Below are positions 26,024 to 34,640 of a stretch of DNA of 51,657 nucleotides, one piece after another. Each line of letters opens with the position of its first letter. Within the stretch, counting starts at the first letter, position 1. The notes under the pieces were generated by a model that saw only the letters and a program-made list of their open reading frames with translations, was not told the DNA's origin and searched no databases. The stretch is from an uncultured Alphaproteobacteria bacterium (lineage in GTDB: Bacteria > Pseudomonadota > Alphaproteobacteria > CAAHEQ01 > UBA3637), in contig CALXZG010000008.1 in the NCBI GenBank assembly GCA_944393195.1, forward strand, positions 1 to 51,657, in the 5' to 3' direction. A program made the position numbers and the translations under genes.

Positions 26024-27097
26024 CTATAAATTATTGTTTTTTCCCAAAGCGATAGGAGCCCATTGGACATGCCGAATATCGGAAGCCCCCGTTATCAACA
26101 TAACAAGTCGGTCAAGGCCGATGGCATTTCCGGCGCAATCAGGCATCCCGTATTGCAAAGCCGCCATAAAATCATCGTCTATCGGATATCGTTCACCGTA
26201 TAATTTTTCTTTCATATCCATATCATAGGAAAAGCGGGCCGCTTGTTCCACGGGATCGGTTAACTCGGAAAAAGCGTTACACAACTCCACCCCGCAAACA
26301 TAGGCTTCAAAGCGTTCGACAACGCAAGGATTTGTCGGTTTCCGACGCGCCAATGCACCGAGGCAGGTCGGATAATCATACAAAATTGTCGGCCGCCCAT
26401 CGCCGAGTTTATCTTCAATCCGGTTTAACATAATGCGGAAAAAGATATCCTCCCACCGATCGGTATCATCACAACCGATACCGATTCGTTCGGCGGCTTG
26501 ACGTAAAGCGGTCGGATCGGGTTCCAATGTTGGTTCGGGTGGGACAGTTGCCATTAAATCAATATCGGCATATTTTTGAAAAGCCTCGGCAACGGTCAAT
26601 CTTTCCCAGGGAACAAACGGGTCGCACGTTCTGGTACCACGACGCAGCAAGGAAACTTGACAAGCCGAAGCGGCGGCGCGAACAATAGATTCGGTGTCCG
26701 CCATAATTTGTTGATAATCGGCACCCCGGCGGTACCATTCGAGCATGGTAAACTCCGGTTGATGCGTTTCGGAAAGCCCTTCATTCCGATATGTTTTACA
26801 GATTTGAAAAATACGCGGCAGACCGGCAACGATCAGCTTTTTCATCGTAAATTCCGGTGAGGTATGGAGGTACATTTTTTCGGTTCCGCCCAACGGATTA
26901 TTAAATTCGGTTGCAAAGGCGCGCAGATGAACCTCCAATCCCGGAGAAATCTGCAAAGCGGGGGTATCAACTTCATAAAAATCGGCGGCATCAAACCAAG
27001 CGCGAACGGCCCGAAAAATCGTCATGCGCGCCAAACGATAGGGAGAATGTTTTAAATAGAGATCCGGATGCCACCATTTTTGGTTATTTGTTGTCAT
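26024..27097 (-). CDS. epmA: EF-P--beta-lysylation ligase EpmA (GenX/PoxA)
   Basis: The 357-residue class II lysyl-tRNA-synthetase paralog lacks the anticodon domain and attaches lysine to elongation factor P. It has class II motif 2 (KTYRNEGLSETHQPEFTMLEWYR) and motif 3 (GNAIGLDRLVML). The central FEAYVCGVELCNAFSELTDP is the lysine pocket. Its partner efp lies divergently 71 bases away, which strengthens the call. No epmB is visible in this window. Confidence 0.93.
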   Translation of the reverse strand: MTTNNQKWWHPDLYLKHSPYRLARMTIFRAVRAWFDAADFYEVDTPALQISPGLEVHLRAFATEFNNPLGGTEKMYLHTSPEFTMKKLIVAGLPRIFQICKTYRNEGLSETHQPEFTMLEWYRRGADYQQIMADTESIVRAAASACQVSLLRRGTRTCDPFVPWERLTVAEAFQKYADIDLMATVPPEPTLEPDPTALRQAAERIGIGCDDTDRWEDIFFRIMLNRIEDKLGDGRPTILYDYPTCLGALARRKPTNPCVVERFEAYVCGVELCNAFSELTDPVEQAARFSYDMDMKEKLYGERYPIDDDFMAALQYGMPDCAGNAIGLDRLVMLITGASDIRHVQWAPIALGKNNNL

Positions 27098-27102
27098 AAG
27101 TC

Positions 27103-27131
27103 TTGCCTTTTTAAAAAAAATATGCTATTTT
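27103..27131 (+). promoter_or_regulatory. Candidate promoter of efp
   Basis: TTGCCT (27103-27108), 17 bases, TATTTT (27126-27131), in the 71-base gap between divergent epmA and efp. Confidence 0.4.
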
Positions 27132-27168
27132 TTGTGTCAGTTTAATTTGATGAAAGGTATAGCACAAA

Positions 27169-27732
27169 ATGAAAGAACAAGCAAATCAAATTCGTCCGGG
27201 TTGGGTTTTACAGCATAACGGCAAGCAATATATGGTTTCTAAGATTAACTTAATTCAACCGGGAAAAGGCGGTGCTTTTATTCAGGTCGAAATGCGGGAT
27301 ATCGCAACCGGTGTTAAGACTCAAGAACGTTGGCGGACGGCCGATACGGTGGAAAAATTGATGAGCGAAGAATTTGATTGTCAATTTTTATACAAAGAAG
27401 GCGATAATTTGATTTTCATGAATTCGGAAACATATGATCAATTTGAAGTTCCGACTTCTTTAATGGGGGATGCGGCTTTGTTCTTACAAGACAATATGGC
27501 TGTGACAGTGAACTTTATTGAAGGAAAACCGGTCGGTGTTAACTTACCGCCGAGTGTCGTATTAACGGTGACGGAAACAGAACCGGCCATTAAGAATCAG
27601 ACAGCGACCAATTCCTACAAACCGGCTGTGTTGGAAAACGGTATTCGGACAACCATTCCGCCGTTTGTGAATGCCGGTGAAAAAATTGTTGTTTCAACAG
27701 CCGATAATTCATACGTTGAACGCGCTAAATAA
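27169..27732 (+). CDS. efp: Elongation factor P
   Basis: The 187-residue protein relieves ribosome stalling at consecutive prolines. The KOW-like N-domain holds the loop IQPGKGGAF with Lys33, the residue modified by EpmA-type ligases. Two OB domains follow, with PTSLMGDAALFLQDNM and the C-terminal signature ending IPPFVNAGEKIVVST. A clear terminator follows. The neighbouring ligase argues that Lys33 is beta-lysylated or lysylated. Confidence 0.96.
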   Translation: MKEQANQIRPGWVLQHNGKQYMVSKINLIQPGKGGAFIQVEMRDIATGVKTQERWRTADTVEKLMSEEFDCQFLYKEGDNLIFMNSETYDQFEVPTSLMGDAALFLQDNMAVTVNFIEGKPVGVNLPPSVVLTVTETEPAIKNQTATNSYKPAVLENGIRTTIPPFVNAGEKIVVSTADNSYVERAK

Positions 27733-27751
27733 AAGAAAGAATTTTACTTTA

Positions 27752-27781
27752 CCCCGCCTGTTTTCAGACGGGGATTTTTTT
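27752..27781 (+). terminator. Terminator of efp
   Basis: The stem CCCCG/CGGGG with inner CTG/CAG (27752-27773) is followed by seven U, reaching the stop codon of the convergent der gene. Confidence 0.88.
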
Positions 27782-29174
27782 ATTTTTTAATTTTCTTTTG
27801 CCATTTCGGAGTACGTGGCCGATTGGCATACGGATTTTCACGTTTCCGCATATGGATCCGAATCGGAACACCGACCAATCCGAATTGTTCACGTAACCCG
27901 TTGGACAAGTAGCGCAGATAGGATTCCGGTAATTGATCCGGATTACTCGAAAAAATAACAAACGTCGGCGGACGAGCATTAACCTGTGTCATATACTTCA
28001 TCGGAATACGACGACCGTTGCGGGCTATCGGTGTCGGATGCGCTTCGGTCATGGCCTTTAAAAACGCGTTCATTTTATGTGTCGGCACACGTTTGTTCCA
28101 TAATTTGTAAATATGGAATACCGCCGTCATCATCGGATCAATCCCGTAACCGGTTTTCGCCGAAATAGTAACAATCGGTAATCCTTTAACCTGTTGCAGA
28201 GAGCTTTCCATTTTTTCTTTTAAATCCGCCAGAACACGTCGTTGATCCGGAACAGAATCACACTTATTCAAGGCAATAATCAAACCGCGCCCTTCATCCA
28301 AGACTTTGGAAGCAATCATCAAATCCTGACGTTCCATCGGTTGGTTGGCGTCCAGAACCAAAATCACAACTTCGGCAAAATCAATGGTATTACGCGTATC
28401 GGCGGCCGATATTTTTTCCAAGTCATCTTCAACTTTACCATACTTACGCAATCCGGCCGTATCGGTCAACAAAACGGGATTTCCCTTCCATTCCCAAGGA
28501 ACGGTAATGGCATCACGTGTGACACCGGCCTCGGGCCCTGTCAACAGGCGTTCATTTCCCAACAAGCGATTAATCAAAGTTGACTTACCGACATTCGGAC
28601 GACCGACAATAGCCAAACGCAGAGGTCTATCGGGTGTTTCTTCGGGCTCTTCCGATGGAATCACATTGCCGTTTTCATCTTTTTGAGGTGCAGGGAATAA
28701 AGGTTTCAACAAAGCGTAAAGTTCTTTCATACCCAAACCGTGTTCGGCAGAAACGGGTAACGGATCCCCCAAACCCAAACGGTATAAATCCGCCAGCATA
28801 TGCATTTGCATTTTACCTTCGCATTTATTCGCCAACAAAAAGACCGGTTTATCCAATTGGCGCAGTTGGCGTGCCAATCGTTCGTCCAAACGAGTCAACT
28901 CTCCGCGTGCGTCCGCCACCATTAAGACGATATCGGCTTCGGCTATGGCGACTTCCGTTTGACGCCACATGGCTTCGGCCAATGAGGTTGTTTCTTCCAA
29001 ACCGGCGGTATCAATCAGGCGGAAAGTTAAATCCTGTAATGTGGCCGGGGCTTCTTTTCTATCCCGTGTAACCCCCGGTCGATCATGGACGATAGCCATC
29101 CGACGACCGCACAAGCGATTAAATAATGTAGATTTTCCGACATTGGTTCTACCGACGATTGCGATTGTTGTCAT
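27780..29174 (-). CDS. der: Ribosome-biogenesis GTPase Der (EngA)
   Basis: The 464-residue protein has two tandem G domains and a C-terminal KH-like domain, needed for 50S assembly. The first G domain has GRTNVGKST and DTAG. The second has GRPNVGKST, DTAG, NKCD and SAKTGYG. The C-terminal domain is RRIPMKYMTQVNARPPTFVIF. It lies 9 bases after bamB, and the bamB-der pairing is conserved in proteobacteria. Confidence 0.97.
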   Translation of the reverse strand: MTTIAIVGRTNVGKSTLFNRLCGRRMAIVHDRPGVTRDRKEAPATLQDLTFRLIDTAGLEETTSLAEAMWRQTEVAIAEADIVLMVADARGELTRLDERLARQLRQLDKPVFLLANKCEGKMQMHMLADLYRLGLGDPLPVSAEHGLGMKELYALLKPLFPAPQKDENGNVIPSEEPEETPDRPLRLAIVGRPNVGKSTLINRLLGNERLLTGPEAGVTRDAITVPWEWKGNPVLLTDTAGLRKYGKVEDDLEKISAADTRNTIDFAEVVILVLDANQPMERQDLMIASKVLDEGRGLIIALNKCDSVPDQRRVLADLKEKMESSLQQVKGLPIVTISAKTGYGIDPMMTAVFHIYKLWNKRVPTHKMNAFLKAMTEAHPTPIARNGRRIPMKYMTQVNARPPTFVIFSSNPDQLPESYLRYLSNGLREQFGLVGVPIRIHMRKRENPYANRPRTPKWQKKIKK

Positions 29175-29183
29175 GTTGTTATC

Positions 29184-30446
29184 CTATTGATATAAATGCA
29201 AATAACCGTCAATCGTCAACACAAGCATTTTGTCTTGCACCATGACGGGCGGGGTTCCGATCGGTTCAATGTTTTCACGGCGAACCTCTTGCCCTGAAAC
29301 AGCGTCAAACCAAACAATATCACCGGCAGAGGAAGTCACAACCAGATTCGAACCGGCAATGACGGGACCTTGCCAAATTGTATCGGTACCGGACAGGTTT
29401 TTATCCCAATATTGATTCCCGGTACGCGTGTCCAAGGCTTTCAAATGATTTTGATTATCCACTAAAAATAACGTTTTACCCGATATGGCCGGTGTTGTCC
29501 GTCCGCCGATGGGCTTTGTCCACACAACACGACCGTCCGTTACGTGATAAGCCCCTGTTTTTCCGGCATTACCGATCAGGTAGACGATTCGGTCATCAAT
29601 AACCGGAGAAGCGACAACATGGGGTAAATCCTGAATCGGACTGAATGTCCGGGGAGCCCACATGGTTTCCGTCCACGTCATAACGCCGCCATCGGTTGTA
29701 TAGGCGTTAACTAAACCCGTTGTCGTCGGCACAATGATTGTGTGACGAGCGACGGCCGGGGTTGCCATCCCTAAAAAAGTGGTTGTGGCGGCTTGCCCCG
29801 GAACAGACCAAACCATTTTACCGTCTTTTTGATTCATGGCCACGACATCATTATTTAACGATGACACAAACAATAAATGACCGACGGCAACCGGACCGGA
29901 CCGAAGCGACAAGTTTGTTTGTTGTTCCCAAACCACGGTACCTTGTTTATCCAAGGCCCAAACACGACCATCACCGGCCGCAACATACAAACGGTCATCA
30001 TCCATCGTTAAACCGACACTTTTAACGGCGGTACGTTCTGAAACAGGTAATTCTTTACGCCACAAACGTTTTCCGTCACGCAAGCGGGTTGCCTGTACAA
30101 CCAAATGCGTATCCACCGTATAAACGGTATCCCCCGTTACAATCGGCGGAACCTGAACAACACCGTCGGCAGAAACACCGTTTCCGACAGAAACAGACCA
30201 TGCTTTTTTTACCGATTCGGACAAAGTAGCGTGCGGGCGCCGATTCGTTGCTTCGGCATAAACGGACAACCACTCCCCTACTTTTTCCGGACGACCGACA
30301 GTCGCACGATTCGTTGCGGCGGCCGCCACATCAAAATGATTCGTATCCAAACCAAGGCGACCTTCAACCGGTGCCGACGGACCTGTATCCGCGCAGCCGG
30401 CCAACGCCAACCCCAACAAAGCACAAACCAAGTGGCGCATCCGCAT
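29184..30446 (-). CDS. bamB: Outer-membrane assembly lipoprotein BamB-like
   Basis: The 420-residue protein has a lipoprotein signal with LALAGC as lipobox and an eight-bladed PQQ-type beta-propeller, seen as repeated units such as DGKRLWRKELPV, KQGTVVWEQQ, KDGKMVWSVPG, TDGRVVWTKPIGG and RTGNQYWDKNL. BamB is the scaffold lipoprotein of the BAM complex that folds outer-membrane proteins. The ATG directly follows the TAG of the YfgM-like gene, and der follows, matching the conserved order yfgM-bamB-der. Confidence 0.92.
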   Translation of the reverse strand: MRMRHLVCALLGLALAGCADTGPSAPVEGRLGLDTNHFDVAAAATNRATVGRPEKVGEWLSVYAEATNRRPHATLSESVKKAWSVSVGNGVSADGVVQVPPIVTGDTVYTVDTHLVVQATRLRDGKRLWRKELPVSERTAVKSVGLTMDDDRLYVAAGDGRVWALDKQGTVVWEQQTNLSLRSGPVAVGHLLFVSSLNNDVVAMNQKDGKMVWSVPGQAATTTFLGMATPAVARHTIIVPTTTGLVNAYTTDGGVMTWTETMWAPRTFSPIQDLPHVVASPVIDDRIVYLIGNAGKTGAYHVTDGRVVWTKPIGGRTTPAISGKTLFLVDNQNHLKALDTRTGNQYWDKNLSGTDTIWQGPVIAGSNLVVTSSAGDIVWFDAVSGQEVRRENIEPIGTPPVMVQDKMLVLTIDGYLHLYQ

Positions 30447-31163
30447 CTATTTTTGAACCTCTGCCAAGAGATATGTTAAACGTTCCCGAATCGGCAACGG
30501 TACTTTATCACCAGACAAAGCCTGTTCGGCAACCCGAATCGCAGCGGCCTTATCCCCGGCACGGACATGTAACAAAGCGGACAGTTCGGCAGCCGATGCA
30601 GCAAATGCCGGATTACCTCCGTTCATGAGCGGCGTTAATAATGTTTGTAATTCAGTCGGATCACCGGTTTCAATCTGATGCCCGACAAAGCCGAGTGTAG
30701 CCGCGGCACGTAACGGAGCGGGGGCATCGGTGTCATTCATGACATCTTGTAATGTCATTAAGGCTTCATCCTGTTTATCCATAGCCAACAAAATACCGGC
30801 CGCTTCCATTTGAGCCAGATAGCGATATCCCGTTTTACCCGATTCGGCCAATTCATCCAATTGAGCGACAGCCGTTTCCGCCTGTCCCGTATAGGCATTA
30901 AAAACGGCAGCTTCGTATTGATCCGATTCGCTTAACCGTGTTTTTTGCCACCAGGAGCGGTGTGCTTCGTATCCGACGGCACCACCAACAATCAAAACAA
31001 TGCCCGAGATAACAACCCAACGGTACCGGCGCCATAGATTGGCCAAGCGTTCTTGTTGTAATTCCTCATCCACCTCACGTTCAAAGATACGTTGTTGAAT
31101 ACGGGCAGCTTCGTCACAATGATCACAATGAGCACAGGATTTCTTTTTCGTATTGTTTGCCAT
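30447..31163 (-). CDS. YfgM-like tetratricopeptide membrane protein
   Basis: The 238-residue protein has a cytosolic start with Cys pairs (CAHCDHCDEAA), one membrane segment (VVISGIVLIVGGAVGYEA, about 51-68) and a periplasmic domain of TPR-type helices (YEAAVFNAYTGQAETAVAQLDEL and further repeats). This matches the PF09976 family of YfgM, an ancillary SecYEG and chaperone-linked protein. Position before bamB and der supports it. The Cys-rich N-terminus is not typical of E. coli YfgM and could bind a metal. Confidence 0.82.
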   Translation of the reverse strand: MANNTKKKSCAHCDHCDEAARIQQRIFEREVDEELQQERLANLWRRYRWVVISGIVLIVGGAVGYEAHRSWWQKTRLSESDQYEAAVFNAYTGQAETAVAQLDELAESGKTGYRYLAQMEAAGILLAMDKQDEALMTLQDVMNDTDAPAPLRAAATLGFVGHQIETGDPTELQTLLTPLMNGGNPAFAASAAELSALLHVRAGDKAAAIRVAEQALSGDKVPLPIRERLTYLLAEVQK

Positions 31164-31232
31164 AGTCGTTTCCTTCTTTATTTTTATATAATGTCCCTTT
31201 TATATCCTAAAAAGCCCCGAATCGCAATATTT

Positions 31233-32027
31233 TTATTTTTTTTTCAGTGGTAACAGTCCCAAAATCGGCAAAACAATACGCGATGGCAAGAAACTACCCA
31301 ACCAAGCGCCCAGCGCCATAGTAAAGGGGAACGCGATAATCGCCGGCCGGCGTACCAGCTTTTTCTTAATGATATTAGCGGCCTTGGGCGCTTTCATTAA
31401 GAACGGCATATAGAATTTATTCTTATCGGTCAGCGGCGTTTCCACAAAGCCCGGACAAACAACGGATACATCCACACCCGCAGGTTTTAACACACCGTAC
31501 AAAGCTTCCCCCCACGCTTTAACACACGCTTTGGAGGCCGAATAGGCCGGACAGCTAGCCATCCCGCGGTAAGCGGCCATTGAACTGATAATAGCAATTT
31601 GACCGCTGTGCCGTTTTTTCATCAGGTCAATTGCCGGCAGAACGGTATTCACAACGCCAAAGACATTTGTTTCGAAAATAGTACGACTGCTGGCAGCGCT
31701 TTCCGTATTACCCAAAACACCGGCCGACACACCGGCGTTGGCAATAACCAAATCAAACGGTTTAATTTCCCAGGCTTTTTTCATGGCCCGTTCCGAGGCG
31801 GCCGCATCCGTCACATCAAACAGATAGGTATAAACCTCGGCCCCTTGCTTACGACAGGTATCGGCCGAAATTTGCAAACGATCGGCATTTCGACCGCACA
31901 GAAACAGGGTCACACCCGATGCAGCATAGGATTGTGCCAAAGCACGACCGATACCACTGGAGGCTCCGGTAATAAAAATGGAACGGGGATACCCATCAAC
32001 TGTTTTTTGGGTGCTGGAAACGGACAT
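31233..32027 (-). CDS. Short-chain dehydrogenase/reductase
   Basis: The 264-residue classical SDR has TGASSGIG (20-27) for NAD(P), NAGVSAG, the catalytic Ser in IISSMAAY and YSASK with Tyr and Lys intact, then PGFVETPLT. The C-terminal hydrophobic and basic tail (IIAFPFTMALGAWLGSFLP, ending KKK) suggests membrane attachment, as in reductases acting on lipids. ATG 32027 is chosen because GAGGAGG lies 6 bases upstream. The frame opens 5 codons earlier. Substrate unknown. Confidence 0.88.
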   Translation of the reverse strand: MSVSSTQKTVDGYPRSIFITGASSGIGRALAQSYAASGVTLFLCGRNADRLQISADTCRKQGAEVYTYLFDVTDAAASERAMKKAWEIKPFDLVIANAGVSAGVLGNTESAASSRTIFETNVFGVVNTVLPAIDLMKKRHSGQIAIISSMAAYRGMASCPAYSASKACVKAWGEALYGVLKPAGVDVSVVCPGFVETPLTDKNKFYMPFLMKAPKAANIIKKKLVRRPAIIAFPFTMALGAWLGSFLPSRIVLPILGLLPLKKK

Positions 32028-32072
32028 AAAGAACCTCCTCAATAAAAAAATGCATAATTCAAAAAAAATGTC

Positions 32073-32100
32073 TTGACAATCTATTTTAATTCAGTATAAT
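32073..32100 (+). promoter_or_regulatory. Promoter of tRNA-Leu
   Basis: Perfect TTGACA (32073-32078) and perfect TATAAT (32095-32100) with a 16-base spacer. Confidence 0.8.
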
Positions 32101-32123
32101 GTAAATGTCTAGCAAAAAATGCT

Positions 32124-32210
32124 GCCTCTGTGGCGAAATTGGTAGACGCGACAGACTCAAAATCTGTTGATGGCAACATCATGCTGGTTCAAGTCCGGCC
32201 AGAGGTACCA
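32124..32210 (+). tRNA. tRNA-Leu (CAA)
   Basis: A class II tRNA has acceptor GCCTCTG/CAGAGGT, anticodon stem ACAGA/TCTGT around CTCAAAA (anticodon CAA), a long variable arm (TGATGGCAACATCA), T arm TGGTTCAAGTCC and encoded CCA. A frame across it (32130-32342) is not a gene. Confidence 0.97.
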
Positions 32211-32217
32211 AAACATA

Positions 32218-32245
32218 CAACTCCCATCTCGGGAGTTGTTTTTTT
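32218..32245 (+). terminator. Terminator of tRNA-Leu
   Basis: CAACTCCC/GGGAGTTG (32218-32238), then a run of U to 32245. From here to 32408 I see no gene. Confidence 0.85.
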
Positions 32246-32408
32246 ATTCCTTTTCAAACATTTATGCTGGTTTGATAACTGTTCGATTGTGGAGGGCTTG
32301 TTTTGCAAGTTTATCGAACTCTTTTTTGTGATTTTATTGTAAAACAAGGCGTTATATCAGTTTAAGTTCAACTAGCCCCTAAGACCTAATCATAAACAAA
32401 ATAATTTA

Positions 32409-32437
32409 TTGAGTTTTACAGAATAATTTTGTATGAT
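32409..32437 (+). promoter_or_regulatory. Promoter of the AT-rich glycosyltransferase
   Basis: TTGAGT (32409-32414), 17 bases, TATGAT (32432-32437). Confidence 0.6.
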
Positions 32438-32464
32438 AGGCAAAATATTATGGAAGGGGCTAAA

Positions 32465-33577
32465 ATGAAAAAAATAGGTATGTGCTTTTTTTTAACAGTG
32501 CTTATTTTTATCGGGATTTATTTTTATGTAAATCAACAGGTGATGGTTTCGGTTGTTTTGCCAACATATAATCGTGAAAAATATCTCAAAAGGTCTTTAG
32601 ATTCACTAATGACACAAACATATAAAAATTTCGAAGTTATTGTTGTTGATGATGGTTCAACTGATGGGACATCAAACCTTTTGAAAGAATATCAAAAAAA
32701 ATTTAAAAACCTCAAAATTGTTACGCATGAGAAAAATTTAGGTGTTTCACAAGCGAGAAACACAGGAAATCGGTATGCAAAAGGTAAATATATTGCAATT
32801 ATGGATTCTGATGATTTTGCTATGCCCAATTTTTTGGAAAAAACAGTTGATTTTATGGAGAAGAACTCATCTGTAACAATTGGAATTCCACCTAAAAATA
32901 AATATAAGCCAGATGAAGAAGATGATTTTTTAAATCCAACCACGCATAGGGTGGATTACCCTTTATATTGGATTGTAGGAGGAAATTATTTTTCTAATGT
33001 TGGGAATATTTTTAGACGAGATTTTATTTTAAAAAAACGTATTGAATATAATGCCGAATATACCTGTGGCGAGGATTATGATTTTTGGGTTCAAATGATA
33101 TTAAAGGGCGCCGTTGTTTCAAAAATACCTAGTGATACACATTTAATTGTGTTTCGTGCACGAGGTGGATTGTCTTCGGATCTAGTAAAATGTCGAGAAA
33201 CAGATGCTATTATCCAGAAAAAAATTCATAAAAGTATAGATTATCATAGTGAATTTTATGAGAATGATCATTGCGCTGTGGCACAAAAGCTCTTAAAAAA
33301 ATATCCTAATGTGTTTTTGGAACAAGAATTAGATAAAATTGAAAAAATGTGTCCTTTAAAAACAGATGTTTTTATAAAACTTATTCATCCATTTTATCAT
33401 GATTACTTTATTTTTGAGAAAAATCCAAAAAAAGGCTATCGCAAAATCACGTTAGATTCAGCTCAGATCTTGTCTTTTCATCCAAATAAAGAAATAACAA
33501 TTAATTGGGATAAATGGGATAAAGAAACATTTATTTATAATGAGCAATATGGTGTTTATATTCTAAAAAAAGAATAA
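32465..33577 (+). CDS. Membrane-anchored GT2 glycosyltransferase, AT-rich
   Basis: The 370-residue protein repeats the layout of the gene at 19522: one N-terminal membrane segment (about 5-22), a GT-A domain (VSVVLPTYNREKYLKRSLDSLM, VVDDGSTDG, IMDSDDFAMPNF, CGEDYDFWVQM) and a C-terminal domain with beta-rich ITINWDKWDKETFIYNEQ. Many residues coincide with that paralog in all three parts. Codons are strongly A/T-biased compared with the neighbours, and the gene sits behind tRNA-Leu, so recent acquisition is likely. ATG 32465 has AGGGG at normal distance. The acceptor is unknown. Confidence 0.82.
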   Translation: MKKIGMCFFLTVLIFIGIYFYVNQQVMVSVVLPTYNREKYLKRSLDSLMTQTYKNFEVIVVDDGSTDGTSNLLKEYQKKFKNLKIVTHEKNLGVSQARNTGNRYAKGKYIAIMDSDDFAMPNFLEKTVDFMEKNSSVTIGIPPKNKYKPDEEDDFLNPTTHRVDYPLYWIVGGNYFSNVGNIFRRDFILKKRIEYNAEYTCGEDYDFWVQMILKGAVVSKIPSDTHLIVFRARGGLSSDLVKCRETDAIIQKKIHKSIDYHSEFYENDHCAVAQKLLKKYPNVFLEQELDKIEKMCPLKTDVFIKLIHPFYHDYFIFEKNPKKGYRKITLDSAQILSFHPNKEITINWDKWDKETFIYNEQYGVYILKKE

Positions 33578-33656
33578 ACCCGTTGCAAGAGATAAAAAAG
33601 AAAACAAGAAATATCAAAAATACACCCTTTCAACTTGAATTGGATTTAAAATCTAA

Positions 33657-33696
33657 GCAAAAAAACAACCTCTGTTTTTGTAAAGCCGAGGTTGTT
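33657..33696 (-). terminator. Leftward terminator beside a decayed gene
   Basis: AACAACCTC/GAGGTTGTT (33664-33672 with 33688-33696). On the minus strand it runs into seven U. It supports former transcription of the debris at 33788-33891. Confidence 0.6.
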
Positions 33697-33787
33697 GGGC
33701 ATAATTTGTTAAATTGTCTATATCAACATTCATTCCGACACAAAAAAACTAAAAATGCAACTTATTTTGCATTCTTTTGAGAGATAT

Positions 33788-33891
33788 TTAATTTGTGATA
33801 TCGATATCCTGAATTAAAATTTCAGGAACGCCACCTGCTGTGCCAACTTTTTAAAATCTGTTAAATGATTGGCTCGGTATTCGTTCAGCAT
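33788..33891 (-). pseudogene. Frameshifted C-terminal gene fragment
   Basis: Two short minus-strand frames overlap. One reads MLNEYRANHLTDFKKLAQQ from 33891 and runs to a stop at 33814. The other, shifted by one base, reads AGGVPEILIQDIDITN and stops at 33788. Joining them by a single frameshift near 33838 gives a smooth C-terminus of about 35 residues. The parent protein is not recognised and its 5' part is missing. Confidence 0.4.
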
Positions 33892-33911
33892 GCTGTACCA
33901 AAAAACTTAAA

Positions 33912-33935
33912 AAACCGCTCAAAAATGGGCGGTTT
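33912..33935 (-). terminator. Bidirectional terminator after the iron-sulfur gene
   Basis: AAACCGCTC/GGGCGGTTT with a 6-base loop and U-runs on both strands. It lies 4 bases past the stop of the leftward iron-sulfur gene. Confidence 0.8.
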
Positions 33936-33938
33936 TTA

Positions 33939-34640
33939 TTATAGGGCTTTCGGGAATTTCACATATTTTTTGTTAAGGTGAATACGCATCAATCTGTATT
34001 TGAGGCAATTTTTAGGACAAACACCGACACACTTCATACAATTAATACAGTTAGGATGCCGAACAAATCCGGTTTTTTCCACAGATACGTTCATCGGACA
34101 AACTTTATCGCACAAATGACAGTGAATACAGGCATTATTGTCACGATGAATACTTATCAGGCGAAACATGCTTACCAATCCGTCAGCCGCCCCCTTCAAA
34201 CAAAAATAATTACAAAAGGGTCTATCACAAAACAGACCCGCTATCAAAAAAAACGTCAATGTCAAACCACTGGCCCATGACAGCATATGATGCATTAAAT
34301 TATTTTGAAAATAAAAAGGGGCATTAGAAAATGAAAAAGTAATTCCCCAAAACATCAACCCCAAAAAAAGATATCGGGAAAATTGCAGGTATTTTTGAAT
34401 ATGTCGCGGGACTTTAAAACGCGGCAGTCGACATTTTACGGCACACCACCCCAACCAATCTTGTACCGTTCCAAAGGGGCATACCCATCCACAAAAAAAG
34501 ACTCCGACAAACAACAGGGTCCAAAGGGGCCACCTTGCCACCGTTTGAGGATGAACAAAAGCCACGAACAGACCTGCCATAAAGCAGGTCTGAACAATCC
34601 ATCTGAGCGGTTGTATCCATTTTTTATTTAATCGCTTCAT
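33939..34640 (-). CDS. Membrane 4Fe-4S protein, NapH/CcoG-like
   Basis: The 233-residue protein has about four membrane segments with the family motif CGWVCPFGTVQDWL and a second Cys cluster CDRPFCNYFC. It ends with two ferredoxin-type clusters, CIHCHLCDKVCP and CINCMKCVGVCP. Such NapH/NosR/CcoG-type proteins pass electrons across or at the inner membrane. It overlaps the exported flavodoxin gene by 17 bases, so the two are probably one electron-transfer unit. The terminal acceptor is unknown. Confidence 0.85.
   Translation of the reverse strand: MKRLNKKWIQPLRWIVQTCFMAGLFVAFVHPQTVARWPLWTLLFVGVFFCGWVCPFGTVQDWLGWCAVKCRLPRFKVPRHIQKYLQFSRYLFLGLMFWGITFSFSNAPFYFQNNLMHHMLSWASGLTLTFFLIAGLFCDRPFCNYFCLKGAADGLVSMFRLISIHRDNNACIHCHLCDKVCPMNVSVEKTGFVRHPNCINCMKCVGVCPKNCLKYRLMRIHLNKKYVKFPKAL

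Larger units (their letters stand above)
33578..33938. other. Intergenic stretch with gene debris
   Basis: This 360-base AT-rich gap holds a minus-strand hairpin terminator (33657-33696), a decayed minus-strand gene end (33788-33891), and a bidirectional terminator near 33912-33935. A plus-strand frame starting at TTG 33583 (65 codons, with TPFQLELDLKSK) lacks a ribosome site and may be chance or a remnant. Confidence 0.5.

Noticed and set aside
32130-32342. Frame of 70 codons starting inside tRNA-Leu
   Set aside because: It overlaps the tRNA and its terminator and has no protein-like composition beyond them.
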